Source: CAZLWA01 sp964563165
GTDB lineage: Bacteria > CLD3 > SB21
NCBI GenBank assembly: GCA_964563165.1
Contig: CAZLWA010000068.1
Span: forward strand, 1 to 64,000
Reading direction: 5' to 3'
Length of the DNA stretch: 64,000 nucleotides
Both the position numbers and the translations under genes were made by a program. The notes beneath the pieces were generated by a model, which had not been told where the DNA came from, searched no databases, and saw only the letters and a program-made list of their open reading frames with translations. How positions within the stretch are numbered: the first letter of the stretch is position 1; each line of letters begins with the position of its first letter. Below are positions 1 to 8,373 of the stretch, in pieces.

Positions 1-1172
1 ATTTTTCCGACGATTTCGTGAGCTTCACGAAACGGGACTCCTTTGAGAACCAAACTGTCAGCCAGATCGGTGGCTAAACAAAAATCGCCCTGTAATTCGG
101 CGGCAAACCGTTTGCGGTTCACTTCCATCGTCGCCAGCATATTCGACATCATATCCAGGCAATCCGAATAGGTGTCAAACGAATCGAACAAAGGCTGCTT
201 GTCTTCCTGGAGATCACGATTGTAACTGAGGGGCAGCGATTTTAATGTGGTCATCAGAGCGATGTAATGGCCGAAAATCCTTCCGGTTTTTCCGCGAATG
301 AGTTCTGCCATATCCGGATTCTTTTTATTCGGCATAAGTGAAGAACCTGTCGTCCACGCATCGGACAATCGGATGAAATTCCACTCCGCCGTAGACCACA
401 CGATGATCTCTTCCGCCAAACGGCTCAGATGCATCATCCCGGTCGCGCAGGCATGCAGGAAATCCACAATAAAATCGCGGTCCGATACCGTATCCAGCGC
501 ATTCCTCGTCGGCCTGGAAAATCCCAATTTTTGACTTGTAAAAAAACGATCCAGCGGAAGTGTGGAGCCGGCCAGGGCTCCGGCGCCCAGCGGGCACTCA
601 TCGCACGCGCTGCGGGCCGATTCCATTCTGTGCTTATCCCGCTCAAGCATCTCCACATACGCCAGAAAATGAAATGCGAGCGAAATCGGCTGAGCACGCT
701 GCCAATGCGTGTAGCCCGGCATGATTGTATCCGTATGGTCTTCTGCCGCGCGTACTAACGCAGCCTGAAAGTGTTTTTGCTTTGATAGGATCTGAATATA
801 AGCTTTTTTCAGCCACAACCGTTCATCGGTAACCACTTGATCGTTGCGGCTTCGCCCGGTATGCAACTTGCCCGCGGCGGGCCCTATCAATTCAAGCAGC
901 CGCGATTCAACGGCTGAGTGAACGTCTTCATACGATGCCGGATCCGGTTTCCAGTCGCCGGACGCCCATTGCGATTGAATTGATTGCAAGCCGTTCCTGA
1001 TCTTTTGAAATTCCTCTGCATTGAGTAATTTGACCCGATGGAGCATTTCCGCATGGGCCAGACTTCCTTCTATGTCTTCTTCGAAAAGCCGGAAATCCGC
1101 CGGCGCAGAAGAAGAAAATCTCATCGCAGAAGCATCCAGTTCATTTTTAAATCGGCCGCCCCACATCTTCAT
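1..1172 (-). CDS. argH: Argininosuccinate lyase, 3'-truncated by window edge
   Basis: Last step of arginine synthesis in the cytoplasm: argininosuccinate is split into arginine and fumarate. About 390 codons are visible, starting MKMWGGRFKN; the family is about 460 long, so the C-terminal helices lie outside the window. Visible signatures are HTGRSRNDQV near residue 105 and the catalytic loop GSSLMPNKKNPD near residue 275, whose serine is the catalytic base in the fumarase/aspartase superfamily. The reading frame is open throughout. The ATG overlaps the argG stop as ATGA, so the two are translationally coupled as the distal genes of the arg operon. Confidence 0.95.
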   Translation of the reverse strand, partial: MKMWGGRFKNELDASAMRFSSSAPADFRLFEEDIEGSLAHAEMLHRVKLLNAEEFQKIRNGLQSIQSQWASGDWKPDPASYEDVHSAVESRLLELIGPAAGKLHTGRSRNDQVVTDERLWLKKAYIQILSKQKHFQAALVRAAEDHTDTIMPGYTHWQRAQPISLAFHFLAYVEMLERDKHRMESARSACDECPLGAGALAGSTLPLDRFFTSQKLGFSRPTRNALDTVSDRDFIVDFLHACATGMMHLSRLAEEIIVWSTAEWNFIRLSDAWTTGSSLMPNKKNPDMAELIRGKTGRIFGHYIALMTTLKSLPLSYNRDLQEDKQPLFDSFDTYSDCLDMMSNMLATMEVNRKRFAAELQGDFCLATDLADSLVLKGVPFREAHEIVGK

Positions 1173-2386
1173 GTCGTGACTCTCCCGGCGCCCTGAGCCA
1201 CTTGAGAATACGTTTTGAAAGGAAGGCCGTAAATTTTCAAAAAGCCTTCCGAAGCTTTGTGATCAAACGTATCACCGGAAGTGTACGTGGCCAGATCTTC
1301 GCGGTACAGGCTGAACGGCGAAGAGCGCGCCAGTGTTTTGATCGTTCCTTTATATAATTCCACCGTGACCTCACCGCTCACATGGCTCTGCGTATGATCG
1401 ACAAATGCCATGCAGGAATCAAAAAGCGGCGTAAACCACAACCCGTCATAAATTAAGTTCGCCACTTCGTTCGAAATGTTTTGTTTGAATCGAAATGTTT
1501 CTTTATCCAAAACCAACCGCTCCAGTTCGACGTGCGCGTGGTGAAGAATGACCGCCGCAGGCGCTTCATAAATTTCACGCGATTTAATTCCCACGACCCT
1601 ATTCTCGACCAGATCCAATCTTCCAATCCCATGTTTTCCGCCCAGCAGGCTCAATTGACTCACCAGTTCAACCGGATGAATGAGTTGGTTATTTAACCCC
1701 ACAGGAACACCGGACTCGAACCGAATGGTAATCGTTTCCGATTTATCGGGAGCATTTTTCGGACTTTGAGTAATTTGATAAGCATCTTCCGGCGGCGCGA
1801 CCTTGGGATCCTCAAGGACTCCGCATTCGATCGAGATGCCCCACAAATTATCGTCAATGGAATAAGGCGATTTCTTCGTTGCTTTGACCGGGATGCCGTG
1901 CTTGAGCGCGTATTCCATTTCCTCATCGCGGCTTTTGAATTCCCAGTCTCTGAGCGGCGCCAGAATTTTTAAATGAGGCGCGAGGATTTGCGCGCTCACT
2001 TCAAAGCGTACCTGGTCGTTACCCTTGCCGGTACAACCGTGTGCGATCATCGAAGCGCCTTCCGCGATGGCAATATCCACCAGCATCTTCGCGAGCAGCG
2101 GACGGCCGATCGCCGTCGCCATCGGATATGCATTTTCATACAATGCACCGGCTTTCAGGGCTTTCCAAACGTAGCCGGTCAGAAATTCTTCACGTTTGTC
2201 CTGGATCACCGCTTTCGACGCGCCCGTCTTCAATGCTTTCTCTTCCAGTGTTGCGAAACTTTCCAGTTGGCCCAAATTACCGGTCGCGGTAATAATTTCC
2301 GCATCATATCGTTCCGCGAGCCATTTCACCATCACCGAAGTGTCCAGTCCGCCGGAATAAGCAACCACAATTTTTGTTCTACTCAT
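1169..2386 (-). CDS. argG: Argininosuccinate synthase
   Basis: Joins citrulline and aspartate with ATP to make argininosuccinate. The protein has 405 residues, the usual length. The N-type ATP pyrophosphatase loop AYSGGLDTSV is at residues 9-18, followed by typical family segments (HGCTGKGNDQVRFE near residue 118, and SPYSIDDNLWG near 175). It lies between argR (80-base gap) and argH (4-base overlap) in one minus-strand operon. The 80-base gap is the widest within the operon after argC; I see no convincing internal promoter or ARG box there. Confidence 0.97.
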   Translation of the reverse strand: MSRTKIVVAYSGGLDTSVMVKWLAERYDAEIITATGNLGQLESFATLEEKALKTGASKAVIQDKREEFLTGYVWKALKAGALYENAYPMATAIGRPLLAKMLVDIAIAEGASMIAHGCTGKGNDQVRFEVSAQILAPHLKILAPLRDWEFKSRDEEMEYALKHGIPVKATKKSPYSIDDNLWGISIECGVLEDPKVAPPEDAYQITQSPKNAPDKSETITIRFESGVPVGLNNQLIHPVELVSQLSLLGGKHGIGRLDLVENRVVGIKSREIYEAPAAVILHHAHVELERLVLDKETFRFKQNISNEVANLIYDGLWFTPLFDSCMAFVDHTQSHVSGEVTVELYKGTIKTLARSSPFSLYREDLATYTSGDTFDHKASEGFLKIYGLPFKTYSQVAQGAGRVTT

Positions 2387-2466
2387 GCGCAGGGATCCTT
2401 ATTTGATTAATAAAAAAAATTGTTTTGTTGGCGTTCGGAATGATCCGGAAAATCATCTCCTGAAAA

Positions 2467-2919
2467 TTACTCCGTATCTTCCGAAAGATCCCTCAGATAG
2501 TCAAGAATGGTGTTGATGTTTTTTTGCGAATCCGGGATTATCAACACGGTATCATCACCGGCTAGCGTACCGAGAATTTCGGAACGGCCGGCACGGTCGA
2601 TGTACTGCGCGACGCCGTTGGCGCGGCCGGCCAGTGTGCGGACGACAATGAGCGATTCGTTATGCGTCATATTGACAATCTCGTACCCTATCAGTTTGGC
2701 CACGCGCAGGCCTGATTCGGCGATGTTGATCATGTAGCGCATGCCTTGATCCGTCCGCGTTCGAATCACACCCAGTTCTCCGAAATCACGGCTCAACGTG
2801 GCCTGCGTGATGTCAATCGACTCTTTTTTGAGAAGTTCTACGAGTTCCTCCTGACTGCAGACAACGTGGGTTTGCAGAAGTTCTTTAATCTTATTTTGAC
2901 GGCTTAGCTTCGAAGACAT
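2467..2919 (-). CDS. argR: Arginine repressor ArgR
   Basis: Arginine-dependent transcription regulator of arginine genes, 150 residues, normal family length. The N-terminal winged helix-turn-helix covers residues 8-65 with the recognition helix TQATLSRDFGELG. The C-terminal hexamerisation/arginine-binding domain carries GTLAGDDTVLI at residues 117-127, where the two aspartates contact the arginine ligand in known ArgR structures. It is encoded inside the operon it probably controls, 15 bases after argF, which suggests autoregulation through the argC promoter. Confidence 0.95.
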   Translation of the reverse strand: MSSKLSRQNKIKELLQTHVVCSQEELVELLKKESIDITQATLSRDFGELGVIRTRTDQGMRYMINIAESGLRVAKLIGYEIVNMTHNESLIVVRTLAGRANGVAQYIDRAGRSEILGTLAGDDTVLIIPDSQKNINTILDYLRDLSEDTE

Positions 2920-2934
2920 ACCATTATTTCCTGA

Positions 2935-3891
2935 TCAGGCATAGGCGATCTCGCGGGCATCCTGGATTTCGACATACGGCTCCGATTCCGGCGCTAATAA
3001 ACTCCACAAGATTGCTTTTTGAATGTGCAGGCGGTTTTCGGCCTGCCGGAAAATAATTTTCTCAAACTTTTCAAGAACGGCTTCATCGATTTCTTCGCCG
3101 CGTTTTGCCGGCAGGCAGTGCATCACTTTCAAATGACCGGGCGCCTGCGCAATGAGCTCGGGCGTGATGGTGTATCCTTGGTAGTATTTTCGCTTTTGCT
3201 CCGCCTCCTCTTCCTGCCCCATGGAAATCCAGGTATCCGCATAAATGATGTCGGCGTGACGCACCGCTTCCTTTGGATTTTTGATCCAATAAAACCGATC
3301 CTTCAAATTCTCGTCAAAGAACAGTGTGTCCAGCGACGGCGGACATTCCGGACAGCTTACATTAATGGTGATCGGATAAATCAGCGCCAGTTCTATCCAC
3401 GATTGCAACACGTTGTTGGGATCGCCGACCCAGGTTAGCGTGAGACCCTCATGCCAAAGACCTTCTTCTGTCAGCGTCAGCAGGTCGGCGAGAATTTGGC
3501 ACGGATGCGAAAAATCCGTCAGGGCATTGACCACCGACATGTTCGACCAATGGCTCAATTCATACAAATACTCATGCTTAAAAAGTCTGCACACGATGGC
3601 GTCCACGTAATGGCCCAGCGTTCTGGCGACATCTTTTACAGGTTCACGTACGCCGAGCCCGACCATAGACTGATCCAAATACGAAGTGAATCCACCAAGC
3701 TCCTGAATGCCGATTTCAAAGCTCACCCGCGTACGCAGGCTCGGTTTTTCAAAATACATCGCCACCGATTTTCCTGTGAGCGGTTGAAACCGCGTACCGG
3801 CCTGACGCAGCTGCTTAAGCAGCGCCGCTTTTTCAATCAGCATTTCGATCTCCGTTTTCGACAAGTATTTAAGGTCAATGAAATCTCTCAT
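2935..3891 (-). CDS. argF: Ornithine carbamoyltransferase
   Basis: Makes citrulline from ornithine and carbamoyl phosphate. 318 residues, typical. The carbamoyl-phosphate motif is PSLRTRVS (residues 50-57; leucine replaces the commoner threonine of STRTR, a known variant). HPCQ is at 129-132, DTWISMGQ at 219-226 and HCLPAKRG at 258-265. The latter motifs fit true ornithine transcarbamylase rather than the acetylornithine or succinylornithine versions found in Xanthomonas and Bacteroides. The start overlaps the argD stop by 4 bases. Confidence 0.93.
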   Translation of the reverse strand: MRDFIDLKYLSKTEIEMLIEKAALLKQLRQAGTRFQPLTGKSVAMYFEKPSLRTRVSFEIGIQELGGFTSYLDQSMVGLGVREPVKDVARTLGHYVDAIVCRLFKHEYLYELSHWSNMSVVNALTDFSHPCQILADLLTLTEEGLWHEGLTLTWVGDPNNVLQSWIELALIYPITINVSCPECPPSLDTLFFDENLKDRFYWIKNPKEAVRHADIIYADTWISMGQEEEAEQKRKYYQGYTITPELIAQAPGHLKVMHCLPAKRGEEIDEAVLEKFEKIIFRQAENRLHIQKAILWSLLAPESEPYVEIQDAREIAYA

Positions 3892-5060
3892 GATACCGCC
3901 TTTTCTGAAGATAAATGCTGAAGCACATGTTCAAAAAATTTCATAAAATGATTGATCTCTCGATCGGTGATGATAAACGGCGGCAGTACGCGCAGAACCG
4001 ATTCTCCGGAAGTGCCGGCGATCACGCCATGTTTCAGGAGTTCGGAGGCAAAGGTCTTCGCCGAAAATCCTTCCGCAAATTGAATTCCGATCATTAGCCC
4101 TTTGCCGCGCACGGCACAAATTTCTTCGCTTGGCAAATGTTGTAATTTACGAATCAAGCTTTCTCCCTTTTCGGCAATCGTATGTAACGCCGATGTATCG
4201 AGCAAATCCAAAACCGCATTTGCCGCCGCCACCGCGACCGGATTTCCTCCGAAAGTGGAACCGTGGTCGCCGGGCTTAATGAGATCGCCGACCTCTTGCG
4301 TACCCAGTACCGCCCCCAGCGGGAGTCCGTTCGCAATGCCTTTGGCAAGGGTCATGACATCCGGCCGGATGTCGGCCCATTGATGAGCAAACATTCTTCC
4401 GGTTCGGCCGATGCCGGTCTGCACTTCATCGAGAATCAAAAGTAACCGGTGCGTATCGCAGATTTCTCTCAGTCTCCGCAAATAATTTTCGGGCGGCACG
4501 ATGATCCCATTTTCTCCCTGAATGGGCTCCACCATGACCGCAATGGTCTCCGAGGTCACTGCTTTTTCCACCGCCTCCGCATTTCCGAACGGAACCGAAG
4601 TAAATCCTGCAAGCAGCGGCTCGAATCCTTTCCAGAACTTCGGCTGTGCCGTCGCAGACAAACTGCCATACGTCCTTCCGTGAAAACCGCCGTCGGCAAC
4701 GATGATTTGAAAACGTCCGCCGCCCCATTTTCTGGCGAACTTGATCGCTGCTTCATTGGCTTCCGTTCCGGAATTGCAAAAAAAAGCGAAATCCAAACCG
4801 GAAGCCTGTCCGAGTTTTCCTGCAAGTAATTCCTGTCCGCCCGATTCAAAAAGATTGGAACTATGCCAGAGTTTATGGATCTGTTCTTCCACACGGGCGG
4901 TAATGTCCGGATGGTGATGGCCGAAGCTGCAAACCGCAATGCCGCTTAGGAAATCAACGTATTCTTTTCCGTCCTTATCAAACAGATACGCCCCTTCGCC
5001 GCGAATAAATTCAACCGGGGAGCGCGCATAATTCTTGAGCAAATAACTTTCTTTAAGCAT
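3888..5060 (-). CDS. argD: Acetylornithine aminotransferase
   Basis: PLP-dependent class III transaminase that converts N-acetylglutamate semialdehyde to N-acetylornithine. From the chosen ATG the protein has 390 residues and begins MLKESYLLKNYARSP. GTEANE is at about residue 98, DEVQTGIGRTG at about 211, and the PLP lysine lies in TLAKG (K240). A longer in-frame start 18 codons upstream would lie deep inside argB; the start used here has GAGGGA about 11 bases upstream and overlaps the argB stop by only 8 bases, consistent with coupled translation. Confidence 0.94.
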   Translation of the reverse strand: MLKESYLLKNYARSPVEFIRGEGAYLFDKDGKEYVDFLSGIAVCSFGHHHPDITARVEEQIHKLWHSSNLFESGGQELLAGKLGQASGLDFAFFCNSGTEANEAAIKFARKWGGGRFQIIVADGGFHGRTYGSLSATAQPKFWKGFEPLLAGFTSVPFGNAEAVEKAVTSETIAVMVEPIQGENGIIVPPENYLRRLREICDTHRLLLILDEVQTGIGRTGRMFAHQWADIRPDVMTLAKGIANGLPLGAVLGTQEVGDLIKPGDHGSTFGGNPVAVAAANAVLDLLDTSALHTIAEKGESLIRKLQHLPSEEICAVRGKGLMIGIQFAEGFSAKTFASELLKHGVIAGTSGESVLRVLPPFIITDREINHFMKFFEHVLQHLSSEKAVS

Positions 5061-5847
5061 AGACGGCATTTCCCTCAGTAACGATCCACGTTCCGCTCGG
5101 CGCATTTTCTTCAAAAAGATTCATCAGGCTCTGCGGATCCGAAGGTCCGATCCAGGCTTTATTCACGCCGGCTTCGAGCAACTCTAAACAGCTTTCCACT
5201 TTGGGTATCATACCGCCGGTGATCTGTTTTTCATTAATTTTTTTCTGAATTTCGCTTTTATTCAAATACGGGACCACGCTTCCACCGATCCGTACGCCGG
5301 GAATATCCGAAACAAAAAAAACCGAATCGGCTTGAAGCGATCTGGCCAGCTCGGCCGCAAAAATATCGGCGTTCACATTCACGATGTCACCCGCTTCATT
5401 TCTGCAAATGGTGGAAAATACGGGTACCACCGCCTCTTCGAGGCATTCTATCAACCAATGAACGGACCCGTTCAGTCGCGGCACGCCGACTAAGCCAAGC
5501 TCGGGACGTATGCTTTTTGCAACAAAAAGTCCCCGGTCCATTCCCGTTAATCCAATGGCATCGAAAGCATTACTCACAAGCCGATTGACTATCTTTCCGT
5601 TCATGAAGCCGCTTTGGACGGCGGAAATGACCGGTATCGTTTCGGAAGTAGTTACCCGCTGGCCGTCAATGAATTCAGATTCGTGGCCGAAAATTTTTAA
5701 CCACTGTGAAATTTCTTCCCCGGCTCCGTGCACCACGGCAACGCCTTCATAGTGATCCCGGAGACGCCGCATCGCTTGCAGCCATTGATCGTTCCGGCAA
5801 AATGAATCGAGCGCTTTTCCGCTTAGTTTTAATACGGCAATCTTCAT
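5053..5847 (-). CDS. argB: Acetylglutamate kinase (divergent)
   Basis: Amino-acid kinase family protein of 264 residues, assigned to phosphorylation of N-acetylglutamate by fold and by its place between argJ and argD. Visible features: N-terminal strand VLKLSGK, the VVHGAGEEIS loop near residue 38, VNVNADIFAAELA near 157, and GGMIPKVESC near 211. The usual glycine-rich KIGG and VHGGGP motifs are changed to KLSG and VHGAGE, so it is a divergent short-form kinase. The operon context leaves little doubt about the role, but substrate binding may differ in detail. Confidence 0.88.
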   Translation of the reverse strand: MKIAVLKLSGKALDSFCRNDQWLQAMRRLRDHYEGVAVVHGAGEEISQWLKIFGHESEFIDGQRVTTSETIPVISAVQSGFMNGKIVNRLVSNAFDAIGLTGMDRGLFVAKSIRPELGLVGVPRLNGSVHWLIECLEEAVVPVFSTICRNEAGDIVNVNADIFAAELARSLQADSVFFVSDIPGVRIGGSVVPYLNKSEIQKKINEKQITGGMIPKVESCLELLEAGVNKAWIGPSDPQSLMNLFEENAPSGTWIVTEGNAVYA

Positions 5848-5858
5848 CGAAAAAACTC

Positions 5859-7064
5859 CTAGGTTCGATACGCTGCGTTAATATGGATATATTCGGCTGA
5901 CAGATCGCAGGTCCACCACGTGGATGAACAAAATCCGACTCCCAGATTGATTTTTATGGTGATTTGGTTCTTCGACAATGCCTGTTTCGCTTTTTCTTCG
6001 TCCAGCGCTATGTGATAACCTTCCAATAGAACCGGAACCTCGTCAAAATAGATCGTCACTTTTTCCGGTTCGATCTGCGCGCCGCTGTATCCCGCCGCGC
6101 AGAGAATGCGCCCCCAATTCGCATCCTCACCGTGGATAGCTGTCTTAACCAGCGGCGAATTTGCGATGGCCTTGCCGACCAGGTCAGCTTCCTCGGCAGT
6201 CACCGCGCCTTCGACCGTGATCGTAATCAGTTTCGTTGCGCCTTCGCCGTCCGAGATCACGGCTTTGGCCGCTTCCCGGCACAGCGCCGACAGTCCATCC
6301 AGGAATAATTCATAATCCGCCGTTTCTTTCCGGATACGAATTCCTGAATGTCCATTGGCCAAGATCACGACCATATCGTTCGTACTCGTGTCGCCATCCA
6401 CCGTGATCTTATTAAATGACTGGTTGACGGCGCCGGACAACGCTTCCTGGAGCAATTCATGATCCATCGCCGCGTCGGTTGTGACGAAACCCAGCATCGT
6501 CGCCATATTCGGCATGATCATACCGCTGCCTTTGGCAATAAGGCCCATGGATATTTTTCCCTGGGCAAGAGCAACGGTGACGCCAAATGATTTCATTTTC
6601 GTATCGGTGGTCATGATCGCCGATGCGGCGTCATGCCCTCCTTCCGCGGAGAGCCGCGGAACAATCTGATCGATTCCCGATTTCATTTTTTCCATCGGCA
6701 AGAACTGGCCGATCACTCCGGTGGAGCTGATCAACACTTCATGCGGCGCTATGCCCAGTTTTTCCGCTGCCAGTTCCTGCGTTTCCGATGCGTGTTCGTA
6801 CCCTTTTTCTCCCGTACAGGCATTTGCGTTACCGGAATTGACCAGAATCGCCTTGACGGGCCTTCCCTCTATGATGATCTTCTGCGAAACCAATAAGGGC
6901 GCTGCTTTCACCTTATTCAAAGTGAAGGTTCCCGCCGCCGAGCACGGCGTAGCTGAATAGATCATTGCAAGATCTTTCTTGCTCTTCTTAATACCGCAAT
7001 GAATCCCGGCCGCTGTGAATCCCGGCACGCTTGTGACAGTACCGTTATCAATAAACTGATACAT
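5859..7064 (-). CDS. argJ: Bifunctional glutamate N-acetyltransferase / ornithine acetyltransferase
   Basis: Recycles the acetyl group from N-acetylornithine to glutamate, giving ornithine and N-acetylglutamate; this makes the pathway cyclic. 401 residues, normal length. The autoproteolysis site is visible as NMATMLGFVTTDAA, with Thr189 the expected new N-terminus and nucleophile of the beta chain. VNSGNANACTG (residues 75-85) and DGDTSTNDM near residue 225 are family hallmarks. It overlaps argC by 17 bases and is followed by argB after 11 bases. No separate argA or argE is in the operon, as expected for an ArgJ pathway. Confidence 0.96.
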   Translation of the reverse strand: MYQFIDNGTVTSVPGFTAAGIHCGIKKSKKDLAMIYSATPCSAAGTFTLNKVKAAPLLVSQKIIIEGRPVKAILVNSGNANACTGEKGYEHASETQELAAEKLGIAPHEVLISSTGVIGQFLPMEKMKSGIDQIVPRLSAEGGHDAASAIMTTDTKMKSFGVTVALAQGKISMGLIAKGSGMIMPNMATMLGFVTTDAAMDHELLQEALSGAVNQSFNKITVDGDTSTNDMVVILANGHSGIRIRKETADYELFLDGLSALCREAAKAVISDGEGATKLITITVEGAVTAEEADLVGKAIANSPLVKTAIHGEDANWGRILCAAGYSGAQIEPEKVTIYFDEVPVLLEGYHIALDEEKAKQALSKNQITIKINLGVGFCSSTWWTCDLSAEYIHINAAYRT

Positions 7065-8082
7065 GGGAAAGCTCCTTGTTTAGAATGCCGCACGTTTCTT
7101 CCCAGCCCATTTTTTTGTTCAAATTTTGAATCGCTTGTCCGCTGGCGCCTTTAATGAGATTATCGATCGCCGCCGTTATGACAATGGAGCGGCCGCGCAC
7201 GGAAATATGCACGTCACAGAAATTGGTCCCGGCGACCCACGTCAAATGCGGCGGTTGGTTTCTTAATCGGACGAACGGCGAGTCGGCATAACTTCTCTCA
7301 TAAACTGATTGGACTTCATCCGGCGCCATGTCTTCCTCCATCGTCAGGCAAGACGTGGCATATATTCCGGTTCTGACGGGCAGCAAATGCGTTACAAATG
7401 TGAAGGGCGAATCAAAATCATATTTTCTAAGCTGTTCCGAGATTTCGATCTCGTGCCGGTGGCCGTGAACATTGTATGCGCGGATGTTGCCATCCATTTC
7501 AGACATGGATAATTCCGCTTTTGACGACAAACCGGCTCCGGAGGTGCCGGAATAGGCGGACGTGCTGACGCTGACAATCCTTTCCTGAAAATTCTTAACC
7601 ATGGGTAATAGCGAGAGCAGCACGGCGGTGGGATAACAACCGGGATTGGCGATGAGTTGAAACTCGGAATAATCACTTTCAAACCAGTCTGCGAGACCAT
7701 AGATCTTTTGTGTCAGGAATTCCGGAGAAGTGTGATCCAGGCGGTACCATTCCCGGTACGTTGGAGCATCATTCAACCGGTAATCGCCGCTCAAATCGAT
7801 CACAAGTTTTTGGCTTGAAATTAATTTCGGTGCAATCGTGAGCGCTTCTCCGTGCGGCAGCGCAAGAAAATACACATCGCAATCGCTGCGAACGTCCTGA
7901 ATATTTTCAATGGCCCTATTTGAAACGGTGCCCGTAAGATCAGGAAATATTTCAAGAATATTCTTTCCGGCACTGGCATGGCCGTAGAGAAATAATTCTT
8001 CGACGAAAGGATGCGTTTCGCAAAATTGAATCAATTTTTTTCCGGTATATCCGCTGCATCCGATGATTCCGACTGAGATCAT
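7048..8082 (-). CDS. argC: N-acetyl-gamma-glutamyl-phosphate reductase
   Basis: NADPH-dependent reduction of N-acetylglutamyl phosphate to the semialdehyde. 344 residues. The Rossmann start is GIIGCSGYTGKKL, and the catalytic cysteine is Cys149 in ANPGCYPTA. A conserved HGHRHEIEI segment follows near residue 214. First gene of the eight-gene operon argCJBDFRGH; a TTGACA promoter and a possible ARG box lie 60-115 bases upstream. Confidence 0.95.
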   Translation of the reverse strand: MISVGIIGCSGYTGKKLIQFCETHPFVEELFLYGHASAGKNILEIFPDLTGTVSNRAIENIQDVRSDCDVYFLALPHGEALTIAPKLISSQKLVIDLSGDYRLNDAPTYREWYRLDHTSPEFLTQKIYGLADWFESDYSEFQLIANPGCYPTAVLLSLLPMVKNFQERIVSVSTSAYSGTSGAGLSSKAELSMSEMDGNIRAYNVHGHRHEIEISEQLRKYDFDSPFTFVTHLLPVRTGIYATSCLTMEEDMAPDEVQSVYERSYADSPFVRLRNQPPHLTWVAGTNFCDVHISVRGRSIVITAAIDNLIKGASGQAIQNLNKKMGWEETCGILNKELSHVSVY

Positions 8083-8145
8083 TTTTTATACGGCTGATCT
8101 GTTAACTTGAAATAATGTTGTAAGAGAACTGACACTCCATATTCA

Positions 8146-8174
8146 TATATACAAAACCAGAGTCCGATTGTCAA
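8146..8174 (-). promoter_or_regulatory. Promoter of the arginine operon
   Basis: On the minus strand a perfect -35 box TTGACA (8174-8169) is followed after exactly 17 bases by TATATA (8151-8146), 64 bases before the argC ATG. The extended stretch TATATATGAATATG could also host the -10 box one or two bases further on. Confidence 0.6.
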
Positions 8175-8182
8175 GTACAATA

Positions 8183-8196
8183 TTAATAATTATGCA
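8183..8196 (-). promoter_or_regulatory. Candidate ARG box (ArgR operator)
   Basis: Minus-strand TGCATAATTATTAA agrees with the ArgR consensus TGAATwwwwATTCA at 12 of 14 positions. It lies just upstream of the argC -35 box, a normal place for an operator, and a TGAAT half-site overlaps the -10 region. Inferred from consensus only. Confidence 0.45.
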
Positions 8197-8373
8197 TTAT
8201 TTTCTATAAACAAATATATAAACTTATAATAAACAATATATGGCTTACATAATAATAGAAATGAAAATGTTGTGAGAATCCGGCATGGCAGGACGCTATT
8301 CAGATTTTTATGGAAGTAAGGAAAGGTTGCGGCGAGGAAAAGTGCAGGCGGGAAAAAAAATTGAAAGGTTTTT

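Noticed and set aside
325..697. Minus-strand frames of 87-90 residues inside argH
   Set aside because: They are out of frame with the open argH frame that carries the HTGRSRNDQV and GSSLMPNKKNP motifs.
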